Below, piece by piece: positions 21,255-33,300 of a DNA stretch of 64,000 bases (positions within the stretch are counted from its first letter, which is position 1; each line of letters starts with the position of its first letter). The notes under the pieces were generated by a model. That model saw only the letters and a list, made by a program, of their open reading frames with translations. It was not told the DNA's origin and made no database searches. This stretch comes from Pestalotiopsis fici W106-1 (Eukaryota; Ascomycota; Sordariomycetes; Amphisphaeriales; Sporocadaceae): the NCBI RefSeq assembly GCF_000516985.1, contig NW_006917096.1, positions 434,001 to 498,000 of the forward strand, written 5' to 3'. A program made the translations under genes and the position numbers.

Positions 21255-22751
21255 CTATTTGGCAGCGGGATCTGTCTTCTTCGTATCATCTATCAAAGTG
21301 TCCGCCATTGCATCTGCCGTTGCTTGCTTCAGTCTTTCATTATCATCCAATTTGGCGTCCTTGGTGGGCTTGTCCTTGGTCTCTTTCTCATCCTCACTAT
21401 CACCAAGACTGAAGGGGTCATGGTCGGTGATGGGGCTCGGGTCCACCGTAGACATGGGCTGCCACTTGCTGGCTTTACCTCCGGGAGGTGGCGTGGACGA
21501 TGTGTCCTTAGGTGGAACCCTTGGTGAAGCATTGTATGGGTCGTCGATATCCTCATGACCATCCTTAAAAGCGACTTTACGACCGTCGGGTTTGGGGGAT
21601 GCAGACTTGGGTGGGGGTCTATACACATTCGGGTTGCTGGATCGTCCCTGCGGTGCGGCTGGGTATTCGGTCAGTTACATGCACATGAAAGAGGGGAAGA
21701 TGGTCCTGACGTACTGCCATCGGGGTTCAGTCTTATGCCAGCAAAGTCGTCACTCAGCACCTGAGGGTCTGCATCATAGCGGTCATAATCCGTGCTTCTC
21801 CGAGCAGTCCCGGCGCCGTATTGGCTGCTGCCAGGTTGGGTGTGCCTGCTGGGCTGTGACTCATCTTCTTCGGAATCATATTCGCCGTCGATACGCTTCT
21901 TCAACTGGGTAAACCAAGTGTTGACCTTTGACTGCGTTTCAAGGAATCCCTTGCGCAAGTTCTCACGAATCACGGGGAGATCATCGTCGACAAAGCTGTG
22001 TTCGCGATCGTACATTTCGTTGGGTTTGAGTCCAGTAGCCTGACGGCGAACCGGCTGACCAGGGCTACGGTTGCGAGTTCGCGCTTCGTAGGCTGCATTA
22101 TCGTAGTGCTCGGCCAGTTGTCTGGCATAGAGCTCGTCGGCCTCCATCTGAGACATGGGCGCACGCCCAGTTGGCCGAGGTGGCTGCGGCGGAGGAGCTT
22201 CGGGCTCTACCGCAGGTTCGTTCTTGACAGCATCGGGATCGCTCATGCTCAACAGGGCGTTAAAAGCAGGTTCAACTCGACCATTGCTCGCGACAAGGAC
22301 GGCTTTGATAACTGTAGCATCGATACTTGGGAAAGCTTCCTTCAGGACTTGCTCGTTCTTCTGAGCCTCCGTAACGGGCCTAGGAGGCTTGGTAGGCGGT
22401 GCTTCATCGCTTGTCGCTGGCGCGGCGGTATTGCTCGTAGTAGCAGCAGCAGCTGGTGCTGCAGAAGTTGTAGAGGTTTCGTGCGCTCCGTCATCTCCCA
22501 GCAGCGCAGTTTCTTGAACATCATCGTCATCCATCTCGAACGGCTTGACAGTGGTTGGCGACTCTGGACCCCGGAGCGAGGAAGTCGACATCCGCTTATT
22601 CTTTTTAAAAGGAGGATGTTAGTCGAGAGGAAGTGAACAAAGGGAGGAATGAATCGAGCTCGACAATAGCGGCAAGCCAGTATGCTGTTGGGGGGGGGGT
22701 AATGGCGCATGAAGCCGTCCCGATGAAACTTACCGTTTCATTGGAAGCCAT
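21255..22751 (-). CDS. CUE5: CUE-domain ubiquitin-Atg8 adaptor (Cue5-like)
   Basis: Exons 22734-22751, 21715-22600 and 21255-21658 (minus strand) give 435 residues. The first exon, 18 nt encoding MASNET, is inferred from a strong GTAAGT donor and a CGACTAAC branch before AAAAAG. If it is not used, translation starts at 22591 (426 residues). The CUE domain (about 87-127) has AFPSID and FNALL. A conserved helix follows (MEADELYARQLAEHYD). The C-terminal part is Pro/Ser/Asp-rich and carries WQPM (367-370), which corresponds to the WQPL Atg8-interacting motif of yeast Cue5. Known: Cue5 links ubiquitinated aggregates to Atg8 for autophagy. The gene is divergent from DHX35. Confidence 0.9.
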
Positions 22752-23461
22752 ATTGGCTAAATTGCGCAACTCCCTGGGCAGAGATACGGCGAGATATGTG
22801 TGATTGGGATATGCGTCAGTCGACCAGCTTCTAGAACAAATACTCCAATAGCTTGTTGTAGCAGCTATCTGCCTTTGTAGGAAAGAAGTTGGCTGCTCGG
22901 AATGTGTAGATCGACACCTGGGCAGGAGGCAGCTGCTTAGATCAAGTGGGCCCCGTCTGGAAACCGAGGGGCAATGAACATCAATTCCCATCTATTCTTA
23001 GGGGTGACATCGCTGTGCAGTCCGCTGTGCCACACTGCCGAGCCACAGGTCCACGGGTATCAAGCTTAGGTTCGTATCTCCCACCAAGCCCACTGTAGCA
23101 CCTGCTGAAGCAGCTGCCTAACTGCCAAGCTGAGTACCTTGTATCTCTGTATGACTCGGTACGATCAAAAACACTTGTAGAGGGTTTGATGCAACTGCTG
23201 CAACATGGTAGAGAATCTGCATTCTAGTCGCACAACAACTTCGTTATGACTCAAATGGATTAGGCATCAGGACAAGATATTAGTCACTGTCATTAAATAC
23301 TATAGTATATAGGCCAAGCGGATTTTCATTCGTGATTCCCTAATAGAAGAAAGCACGACACGAATCGCGGCTTCAGTGAACAACCTCGAAACCTAAGTGG
23401 CTTAAATCTCGAGACAAACAACGTACGCAATCCCCCATCTACCACCTCCCAAACCAAAACC
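22752..23461. other. Divergent promoter region of CUE5 and DHX35
   Basis: A 710-bp head-to-head spacer with no gene visible. A 128-codon ORF on the minus strand overlapping the CUE5 leader is a chance reading. Confidence 0.55.
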
Positions 23462-25459
23462 ATGGCTGCAGACCTTGAACTAGGCTCAAGCTTCATCCCT
23501 TCTCTGCATAAACCTTCGGCGCTGCTGCCGATTGCTAAGCATAAGGACAGTCTTCTTTACTTGGTCGAAACAAACCAGGTCACCATCGTCGTTGGCCAGA
23601 CTGGAAGTGGTAAAACAACACAGATACCGCAATTCCTTGCCGAAGCAGGCTGGTGCGAGGATGGCAAGATCGTTGGTATCACCCAGCCGAGACGGGTTGC
23701 GGCTACCACCGTCGCCATCAGGGTCGCGGAAGAAGTTGGCTGCGAGCTGGGCAAGGAGGTCGGCTTTTCCATCCGATTCGAGGATGTGACTTCGGCCGCA
23801 ACAAAGATCAAGTTCTTGACTGACGGCCTCCTCATTCGAGAAGCTCTGGTCGATCCCCTCCTCTCCCGTTATTCCGTCATCATGGTGGATGAGGCCCACG
23901 AGAGGTCGATCAGTACCGACATTCTTCTAGGTCTGCTCAAGAAGATTCTCAAACGCCGGCCCGATTTGCGTGTCATCATCAGCAGTGCCACGCTTCAAGC
24001 TGAAGAATTCCTTGCGTTCTTCTCTTCGTCAGCGAATGACGACGAGGTTGTCGGAAACACCGGTACGGGCCAAAAAGGCTCGATCATCAGCATTGAAGGC
24101 AGGACATTTCCGATTGATGTCCTCTACCTCGAATCGCCAACTGAGGACTATGTCGAGAAGGCTTTAACAACAGTCTTTGACATCCACACCAAGGAAGGCG
24201 AGGGCGACATCCTCGTCTTTTTGACTGGTCGCGACGAGATTGATAATGCAGTTGCGGCAATTTCGGAGAGGGCTGCTGATTTGCAGCCTGGAACACAGTC
24301 AATACTGGTTCTGCCACTCTACGCTGGACTGACTACAGAACAGCAGATGTACGTCTTTGACGAGGCGCCGCAGAACACCAGGAAGGTCATTGTTGCGACA
24401 AATATCGCTGAAGCTTCCGTCACCATTGACGGCATTGTCTATGTAGTTGACTGCGGTTTCGTCAAACTTCGCACCTATGACCCTAGGACAGGCATCGAAA
24501 CCTTGACAGCGACTCCAGTCTCCCAAGCGTCAGCGTCTCAGCGAGCTGGAAGAGCAGGTCGAACCAAGCCCGGAAAGTGCTTCCGCCTCTACACTGAAGA
24601 AAATTTCCAGGCGCTCCCGGCTGCGAACATACCAGAGATCCAAAGAACAAATCTTGCACCGTTTGTTTTGCAGCTCAAAGCTCTTGGAATCGACAACGTT
24701 GTCCGTTTTGATTATTTGACGCCTCCTCCGGCCGAGCTCTTGGTCAAAGCCACCGAGCTTCTATTCTCTCTGGGGGCGCTAGATGACTATGCAAAGTTGA
24801 CACGTCCAATGGGAATACGGATGGCCGAGCTAGCAGTCGAACCAATGATGGCAAAAACATTGCTAATGGCCGCTTCATTCGGCTGTCTCAGTGAGATTCT
24901 CACCATCGCCGCCATGACGAGCTTGGGCGGCTCCATCTGGATCCAGCGAGATGGGGAGAAGAAACAGATGGAGTCAGCAAGACGCAAGTTTGCCGCCGAG
25001 GAGGGTGATCATCTCACTTTGTTGAATGTCTATCAAACGTTTGTGACAAAGGGGAAGAAGGAAGCCAAGTTCTGCTATGAGAATCAACTGAACTTCAAGG
25101 CAATGAGCCGCGCGGTGAGCATTCGTGCACAGCTCAAGAGATATCTCGAACGATTCGGAATCTCTGAGAACCTCACAACCACAACTTTGGACAAGGGCGA
25201 GCAGATAAGACGCTGCCTCACGACGGGGTATTTTGCTCATGCCGCCAAGATGCAGCCGGACGGCACCTTTCGAAACGTGGAAGGCGGAGTCGTTTTCCAT
25301 GCTCACCCCAGCTCTCTCATGTTCAATCGAAAAGCGGAATGGGTTATCTTCCACGAGATCATGGAAACCGGGGAGAAGACTTTTATCCGAGATATCACCA
25401 AGATTGAGAAACAATGGCTTCTAGAGTACGCAGCTGACTTTTATCAAGTAAAGCCCTGA
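23462..25459 (+). CDS. DHX35: DEAH-box RNA helicase DHX35-like
   Basis: An intronless ORF of 665 residues. Helicase motifs are complete: I GQTGSGKT (45-52), Ia TQPRR (74-78), II DEAH (143-146), III SAT (175-177), V ATNIAEASVTI and VI QRAGRAGR (360-367), followed by the winged-helix, ratchet and OB parts of the DEAH/RHA class. The short N-terminus without an extension and the segment DPRTGIETLTATPVS fit DHX35 rather than Prp2, Prp16, Prp22 or Prp43. Known: DHX35 is found in spliceosomal C complexes and is missing from S. cerevisiae. This is in keeping with an intron-rich genome. No damaged motif is seen. Confidence 0.92.
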   Translation: MAADLELGSSFIPSLHKPSALLPIAKHKDSLLYLVETNQVTIVVGQTGSGKTTQIPQFLAEAGWCEDGKIVGITQPRRVAATTVAIRVAEEVGCELGKEVGFSIRFEDVTSAATKIKFLTDGLLIREALVDPLLSRYSVIMVDEAHERSISTDILLGLLKKILKRRPDLRVIISSATLQAEEFLAFFSSSANDDEVVGNTGTGQKGSIISIEGRTFPIDVLYLESPTEDYVEKALTTVFDIHTKEGEGDILVFLTGRDEIDNAVAAISERAADLQPGTQSILVLPLYAGLTTEQQMYVFDEAPQNTRKVIVATNIAEASVTIDGIVYVVDCGFVKLRTYDPRTGIETLTATPVSQASASQRAGRAGRTKPGKCFRLYTEENFQALPAANIPEIQRTNLAPFVLQLKALGIDNVVRFDYLTPPPAELLVKATELLFSLGALDDYAKLTRPMGIRMAELAVEPMMAKTLLMAASFGCLSEILTIAAMTSLGGSIWIQRDGEKKQMESARRKFAAEEGDHLTLLNVYQTFVTKGKKEAKFCYENQLNFKAMSRAVSIRAQLKRYLERFGISENLTTTTLDKGEQIRRCLTTGYFAHAAKMQPDGTFRNVEGGVVFHAHPSSLMFNRKAEWVIFHEIMETGEKTFIRDITKIEKQWLLEYAADFYQVKP

Positions 25460-28087
25460 TGTGGGCTCGGTTCGAGCCAGTTCGAGGCGGAATAGATGGC
25501 ATTTCACCAGATCGTCAACCTCGAACGGCAGCCTCCATCTGTGGCAACACGAAGACGGTCATATGTCTTTGCTTTTTCTTTTTCCTTTGATGCGGAATTG
25601 ATATTTACCAAACAAAAGCCTCATCATGTGAGTCCCATCAGAAGCAAATTCAAACCAACTTCCACAGTTGGTCTGTGCAAATTGTGCCTGTGGAATATGG
25701 CGTGCTCATCTTCTAGAACTCTTCCCGAAAGACGCACCTTATGTCAAGATGGGCTATATTTGGAGCTTGAACCTGAACGAAAAACCTTGAAAGTATCACT
25801 CAGTCATTTCAGCACCATGTCGGTTGGGACTGGCTATTGAAAGTTAAGCGTACATTGACCGTGCTGTGTACTACGTACTGTGATGGCAGCTAACATTGCA
25901 CACTCGGATCATAACTCGAGTCATGGACCAACCAATCGTTATCGCGGCATTTGTGCTTCCCCATTGGCTGCGCGTCCCTCGCTGATGGTGAGGCAACGGG
26001 CGCACAGTCGCCTGTAGATCCGTGGTTCTGTAAATTTGCTGCAATTTTCCACGAAAACCACTCAGTCGCACAAGAGCACACGAGGTATGTATTGCTGCAA
26101 TGCACCTCGCCCGCCAGAGTGTTTTGTATTGCTTTTTCTTACACAGAATTTCATCCGATGTTCGTCTTCTCATGGGCTGCGGATCACATCACCCGACGGC
26201 AAGTTTAAAAAGGAAAACCCTCATTAGCTCAACTCTTTTCTTTCTATGATGCGGGGTTTCTGTGAAGTCCATATGCCTGTTTTCGAGGCGAAAACCCAGT
26301 TGAGAAATAAACACCCACAGACCTGTCAACCAATGGACTTTCACAATTTCAGGATTCTTATTCAGCCAATTCATCATTTTGCGGTTGTTGCGGACGGGAC
26401 GCATCATGGCATCCTCAATCGCACCAGCACCAACCTTGGACCATGGATTCTTAGCATGCAGAGAGACTACAAGATAAATAGTATGTCATTTATTCGAACT
26501 CTGCGAGAATTAATTGTCATTTGGACAAGCGAGTCCAAATCGTCAGGTTCATGCGATTGCTCCATGCATCGCTGCGCACAGTACGTAGTAGCATCGTAGG
26601 GAGCAAGTGCTCATATCGCGACCTACTATCAATGACGGCCCGCCGAGATCCAGATTCCAGGCTACCTAACTACGCCTCAACCGAGCAGACAAAGGGCCGC
26701 CGTCGTGGTTTGCAAAATAGCCATGCCTCTCTTTGACAAGCTTCATCAGCGTGGGCTTGTCTGGGTTTGCCCCTTGAGCCGTTCTGCGATGAAGGGGAAA
26801 GGATCGCTTATTTTCATCTCGGGAGGAAAACATCGCAAAGTACCGTCCCACCCTCTCTTATGAGGGAAGTGACATTTTTCATCTGAAAGAGGGGCCGCGC
26901 CGTCTGTTCGCCAGTGCTCAATGGCCTGCCACTGGCCACCATCGCCAGGGGCGTCTCTTCTTTTGGAAACAGGTCGACAGCAATCATTGGCGGGACTGAC
27001 GGGGGTTAAGGCCAACGACCGGCTTGGCTTTTAGCGACAAACAAGATTAGCGCCCGATGAGATCCATGTCGGTTCTCCTGTTCCTGCATTGAGCCCCTGG
27101 CGCCGCTCTTCTGTGATACTCCTCCCTTAGGAGGGCCGAACTCCTCCCCCAGAAGAGGACGGTCATCCCCGACTGAACTGTAGGAATCGATGCTGATCTC
27201 CAACAGCGCGCACAAGATTCCTCTCAAGTTGGCCTTGTTCAATTGAGCTACTCGAGAGGTCAAGTTTGAAAGGGAGAATCGAGTGGGATTCTTTGGTACA
27301 TCATACCAAAGCCAATATATAGATGGATATTAATGTGCCACTACAAGACGAATTGCAATGTGAGGAATTCAATCGTCGCTCGAAGAGAGCCCACGGCCTC
27401 GAGCCATTCCCTGTATCTCATACCATGGTTGCGAAGCCCTCCCCACCCCCCTACTTCATTTCCGCCAAAAACAATTTCAATTCGCGACCCCAGTACAATC
27501 TAGAGCGGTGCGGTACGTGGGACTGGTATCCATACGTCCTACCATCCAAATCCACCCTGGACTTGAGCAGCATCTCCACCTACGCTTAGTGGGCTTTCAT
27601 CTGTTCGGACGGCTTTCTTTCGTCTTTCCTCTCCTTATTCTACTCCTCGACCGCCGCAATCTTCAACTCCCGGGCGTCCTTGGATAAACGGTTGTCTGAT
27701 TCCAGCTTGCTCTAGCAGGCGTGCCATTCTTTCACAGCAACCAACTATCAGTCATTCATTTTTTTCTTCGTGCCCAACGTCACTCATTACCGTCATTACC
27801 GTGTTGTTATTTTTGTCGACGAGAAATAATTTTGGTACCTCTCGAAAATACCGTACATACTACTATCCAGCACCGAATACCGATTACTTGACAATCCCGG
27901 ATACGTTAATACGGAGCACGTCGGTTCTCTAAAAGTTTCATGGCGATAATCAAGACAACCCGTCACGACTAGAACAATCGTTTACTACAGCTTCATTGTA
28001 ATCATCTTCCGTAATATCATCCAACATTGCAGCATATTACCAACCATATCCAACCTGGCTTGAATATCTGAGGAATACATTGCAATC
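25460..28087. other. Gene-free region upstream of the Skg6-like gene
   Basis: About 2.6 kb without supported genes. ORFs up to 117 codons have no recognisable domains. The last 500 bp (about 27600-28087) are pyrimidine-rich and probably a transcribed leader. Small GGAGG/CCTCC inverted pairs occur near 27118-27150. No RNA gene is seen. Confidence 0.5.
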
Positions 28088-30381
28088 ATGGACGGACACT
28101 TGCATGGCCACCGCCACCATCACCGCCGTGAACTCGGTGCGAGAATTGCTTCGAGGCCGGTCGAAAGAGCTCCCAGCACGCTCGAGAGCCCCAGTGTGGT
28201 GGAAAGATCTTTGGCATCAGACAATATTGCGTCACGTCTCTTCCGGAGGGCAGATTGCGCGGATGGCGACACCTCATCGGCTTGCGAGAAGCCCATGTCC
28301 GGTTCATCACTGACTGTTCCCATCACCCTAGCCGTAGTGTAAGGAAATTGCCCTAGTGCTGTTTGTGTTGTGCTAATCTTGTCTCAAGGATACCGCTGAT
28401 TCTGGCCTTCTTTGTGCTGATCTATCTTCATCGGCGAACCAAGAAGCTACAAAAGCAGGAGGATCATGACGAGCGGTACAAATCCATGGATTTTGGTATG
28501 GGCGACGGTATTCCCGGCAAGAATGGCAAGAGAAAGAGCAAGTTGTTTGGTGGAGAGAAGGAAAGCGGTCACACGAAAGGCATGTCGATGGACATGAACT
28601 TGTCCAGCCCCTACCTGCTTCCCCCGGCTATGCAACAATCTCGGGAATCTTTCAACTCTCTGGCAAAGACTTTGCATCAGAGCGAGGACCCTTACCGCCA
28701 TGTCGATTCTTTCATCAGCGATGGTGCTTCTTTGCGATCTTTCCCCAAGGGTGGCGATCGTCGGGCCTCTGTCATCACCAGCCAGAGTGGCCTCGACTCG
28801 CCCAGAGCCCAGTCGATGCGTGGCTTGCCCCCGCGCCAGAACTCCCTGCCGACCGCACACCAGCCTCGCGTCCCTGCTCCTATCAAGGAATCGATGGTAC
28901 CGGAAGTTCATGAAGTCCCCACCCCTCACCATGCCGAAGAGGCCAAGGCCGAGTTCCGTTTCACCGAAGAGGTGACCACTCCGCCTCACGTCGGAGGAGA
29001 GCACGTCGATATGCCTGCCATGCCGCTTGTTCACGAACCTGAGGAGCAACACCATGACTTTGCCCAAAAAGCTCGCCCTGAATCGTATGAGTCGATCAAG
29101 CCCGAAAAGCCCGTCATTGCAGGTAACCGAGACTCTGAGCTTGGCCTGGGTATTATGGCGCCACAGTCGGCCGAAGTGGTAGACGAGACACCTGCCAGCC
29201 TTCGTCCGGGTAAGCCTGCTAGGGTGGTCTCTGATGTTCCTTCTGAGTACTCGGACTATGTCAACATTGTTGAAGACCATGATGCTGAAGATGATCACGT
29301 CAAAGAGCAACAGGTGACGGCCCCTGCTCCTGTGCAGCCGCAACCTCAGTCCGCCGGTCTCGCAGTTCCTGGAAACAAGAGCAACCGTCTTTCAGTCGGA
29401 TTCCGCCCCTTGCCTCCAAGTGACTATCTCGAGTCGGAAGATCCCGAATTCAGAGCCAACCGTATTCGATCCTTCTACAAGGAGTACTTTGAGGACGGCA
29501 GCGCACCAAGACCTCCCATGCCCCAGCCCCACGCAGCTCAGTACTACGACCAGTCGCAAGACGCAGGTTACCTTGGAGACGCAGCCTACTTCGACCCTGA
29601 ATCCAATGCCTTCGTCATGCCCTATGCTGAGCCAGTCACTCGACGTGCCATGACACCGCCTCCGAGCAACAGGAGACCGATGCCCGGACCTAGCGGACGA
29701 GGCCCACCTCGGGGTATGGGACCAGGTGGCCCAGGACCGCGCCCCCGTGCCGGCTCCGTCATGTCTGGCCGTCACCTGCCCCCTATGAGCCCGCGGCCAG
29801 GTTCCTCTGCCTCGGCACGCATGGGTGGTCGATCGCCCGGACCCAGGAAGCCCATGCCTCCGCCGGCAGCATTGACAACTCTTCCCACTCCGGCCATGCT
29901 CAAGGACGAAAGCTTCATGATCATGAATCCTCTTGACTTTGCACCTCCGCCCACATACAAGGACCAAGCCACCGGTCGCTCCCAAAGCCCCATGGGAGAG
30001 CGCCGTCCTTACCACCTCGGCGTGCCCGTTTCCTCGCCCCTGGTGAGCTCGTTTGACGACATTCCGGCTTTGCCCAGCCCGTAAGTTGACACCATTTTTT
30101 CTTGTCAGTAACACAATGTGTGCTAATGATTGAATAGTCACGCCATGCGCAAGTCTGGCACATTTACTGCCCTTGACTTTGCACCTCCTCGCAAGTTCAA
30201 GGATCCCGAGAACATGAGCGATGCTGGCAGCGTACGCAGCATGGGCAGTGGTATCTCTGCCAGAACAAACAATGCCCTCCGTAACGGTGCTGGACGTGTG
30301 AGTCGTCTGCCTGAGGACCAGGTCTTCACTCAAGCACTCTCTGGAGGCCAGCTCAAGCCGAAATGGGGAATGCGCGACTAG
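28088..30381 (+). CDS. Single-pass membrane protein with long cytosolic tail (Skg6-like)
   Basis: Exons 28088-28338, 28389-30080 and 30138-30381 give 728 residues. There is no signal peptide; a His-rich N-terminus (HLHGHRHHHRR) and a region with two Cys precede one helix (76-97, TVPITLAVVIPLILAFFVLIYL) and a basic stop-transfer (HRRTKK). The long cytosolic part is Pro/Ser-rich, with a conserved block FRANRIRSFYKEYFED (about 438-453). Two copies of LDFAPPxxxKD lie near the end, one before and one after the last intron. The arrangement resembles fungal Skg6/Tos2/Axl2-type membrane proteins of polarised growth. That link is an inference and no function is assigned. Confidence 0.8.
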
Positions 30382-33300
30382 ACAACCCCCATTGAAACCA
30401 CTTGTCTCTTTGGCCTTGCATTTCCACCGGCGTTGAGGCTCAATCGGAACACTTATTAGCCATCTTCCCGTATTGATAATTCTCTTTTTTCTTCTTTGGC
30501 CGGAGTATCTCATGGGTCAACATGACGGATCAAGTATCTTTGCATGGCGGGCAATTACAGCAGCTTTTGTTACATGTATATAGATAGAGCGGATGGGTCG
30601 GAAACGGTGCCACATGATTTTTGCGCCGTCAATGAATCTTGCAAAGACGACTCTTCAGACGAGCGAGAGAGGTTGATAACTATAAAATTCTTTCAGAACA
30701 TATACATTGCCGTTTCGGCTTCGATACTATGTGTCTCTTGTTTTGATTGTAATCCAAAGGCTCATGTTCTCTTGGACTTGGTACTCTGGATTGAGGGACT
30801 ATCTCAATCAATCAAGCAAGATTTCACATTATAAGTGCATATGTAGTAGTGTCAACTGTGTGTATATGAGAAGGCCACGATCCACTTGGCCGGGGCTATT
30901 CTCATCACTTGACTTGGTGTCAATGCATTAAAGCCTACGAGATGATCGCATATGGTTTTCCTCGTCCCGATCGATGGATAACTTTCCATCGGGCAGCCGT
31001 GGCAACCTGGGTAGGGGGGAAAAGAAAGGTTCTTCTCATGTGCCCCAAACAATCAACCGGAAAGCTACGATCAAAACAAATTCCCCGGAAACGGGAACAG
31101 GCATGGTCAGGGTCAGGAGGAGTTGCCATTCCGGGAAAGCTCTTCTTTTTCGTCTCTCGGGGCTGGAAGGGGGAGAGGAAGAGCTCCGACTGCCAACTGG
31201 TCCGTCCGCCGACCGCCTCGTTGAGATGATGACGTCGCATAGTGTGTGAGCACCACCGGCGCGGACCGAATCAACAGATGAGATGAAGGAGGATGAGGAG
31301 AAAAAATTGTGATAATAGAGCGAGGGGGTTATAACAGTAGAACAGACAAGGGCCTGTGAGAGAAAATGCTTACTCTCCAGGTTTCTCCAACTGCCAAGGA
31401 TTGTCTTCTTCTGTTGCTTGTCTGGGGAGGCCAGTCAAAAACAAGAGTAATAGCGGAGCTCTGCTATTGACCAGCGTTCTTCCACTAAAAAGATCCAGAC
31501 CTGGAAAAAAATAAATGGTGTCGTGGTAAGGTAGCAAATGGCACGTCATGTCGTAGCAGTGAGGAGAGCATTAAGAAGGGGGGTTATAGGCAACGGAGAT
31601 GAACAACGATGCCCATCGATCATCGGTGAAGGGGCTGAGGGTGTGCTAGCTTTGTTGAAAAATGCCGTGTCAGCTGTTAGTTTTGACTTGTATGCAACGA
31701 TGCGTCGTTTGTTTGAAGAAGACGAAGACTGATGAGCATAGAAAGAACAATCAAAAAGTGTTGTGTTATCTACACGTTGCTGGCTTACCGGCAAGTCGTC
31801 CCAGCCCATGGTGGACGCGTGCTATTAAGTTCCCGTCGAAAGGGGCAGCCGGCACGGCACCGCAGAAGCCGCAAAAGGTTATCCCAAATTTTCAAGGTTG
31901 GCAGCTCATCTTAATTAGAGGGCCTTTTGAAGGGTCTTCTTTCTCTTCTCGCGTGCCATGTCATCAACGTGCAAGTGGACGACAAAAAGACCCTGGGGGA
32001 CCATGGCTTCTTCACACCATTCAACCTTAAGCTGATCTCATCCATACAAGAAGTGTTACATCGTGCCCTGCGATCCAGATCATGGAAGCAATGATGACAA
32101 GCTGCCCATTTGTAGGTCAGGCCACGTCTTTAAGACCAGTCATTTATCTTGAATTATAATTTACTGGTCAGAAATGTTGGCACTGATCATATTTAGGAGA
32201 TGTGCCACATGGTTGACCTGTCCATCTGCAGATCGGCTCTATTAAAGACGTGCAGATCATAGATGCATGGTGCATGCATCGGATTTAGTAGCAGCACAAG
32301 CAGAAAAAGGTTCCCGGTTCTGCTTGCGTCCTCTGACTTTTAGGTTCTCTATCTGCTTGGTGCAAGTATAGTGAACGTCTAGAATTGGGCAACATACTAT
32401 ACCCTCCGCCGGCCACCAGGACAACCGGAGTGTAACCTGGCGAAATTGGTAGGCATAATCCGACTCGGCCAAATTCCAAGCCTATGACCATTGACCATGG
32501 TGACTACGGCAAGTCGGCATGATTTTACAAGGGATGAGAACAGGTAATTGCCATTGTTATTGTGTAGATTGGATACAACAGAAAGATCTGCCGAGTCTTT
32601 GATTGCCTTGCGGGAGGTTAGTAATAAAAAGGTCTGACTGGTGCCATCATCATCATCAACAACTGGCAAGACAAGCTGCCACAGACAACGGGATTGATTC
32701 TGCGCCAGAAACATTCAATAAAACACAACAAACTGACAGCAATTGGCGTTTTCACTGGCAGCAGAGTGACACTGCCACACAAGTCTCGAGCGGCATTTCC
32801 GTTTCTCAACATGGCTCACGTACTGTAAGCCTCGCGGCTCGCCAGAACCAACCCAAATCAAATGTTACCGATTCCTGCCCACCAGCTAGCAAGCAGCGTT
32901 ACCGCCAATCCGCGCCCTGATCATAGGATGCTAGAAAGCCTGAATGAATGAGTACCCAGACCAGAGATTGAATCCACATAGCGCTTTGAGCCATCTGGGT
33001 CTGACCTGAGTGTCTTGGTGGGTTTGATGACATTTTGTGGTTCGAGAAGTTTATTGAGCTCTGCACACAAGGATCCGTCCGCCCACTTTGCAGACTTTTT
33101 CATGAAGAGAGCGAAAACAGACAGAGACAAAAAAAATTGAAGGCACATGAAGAAATCAAGGGCGTACCGGTCTCCAGAAATATCACAAGCAAACAACGAG
33201 CTTATACCGGGAGGCTGAATTAAGCTTTCAACGATTCGAAGCAAATTACGGCCTATAACGGGCAATCCGCAACCCCCGCCGACGCCACCAACACTTTTTC

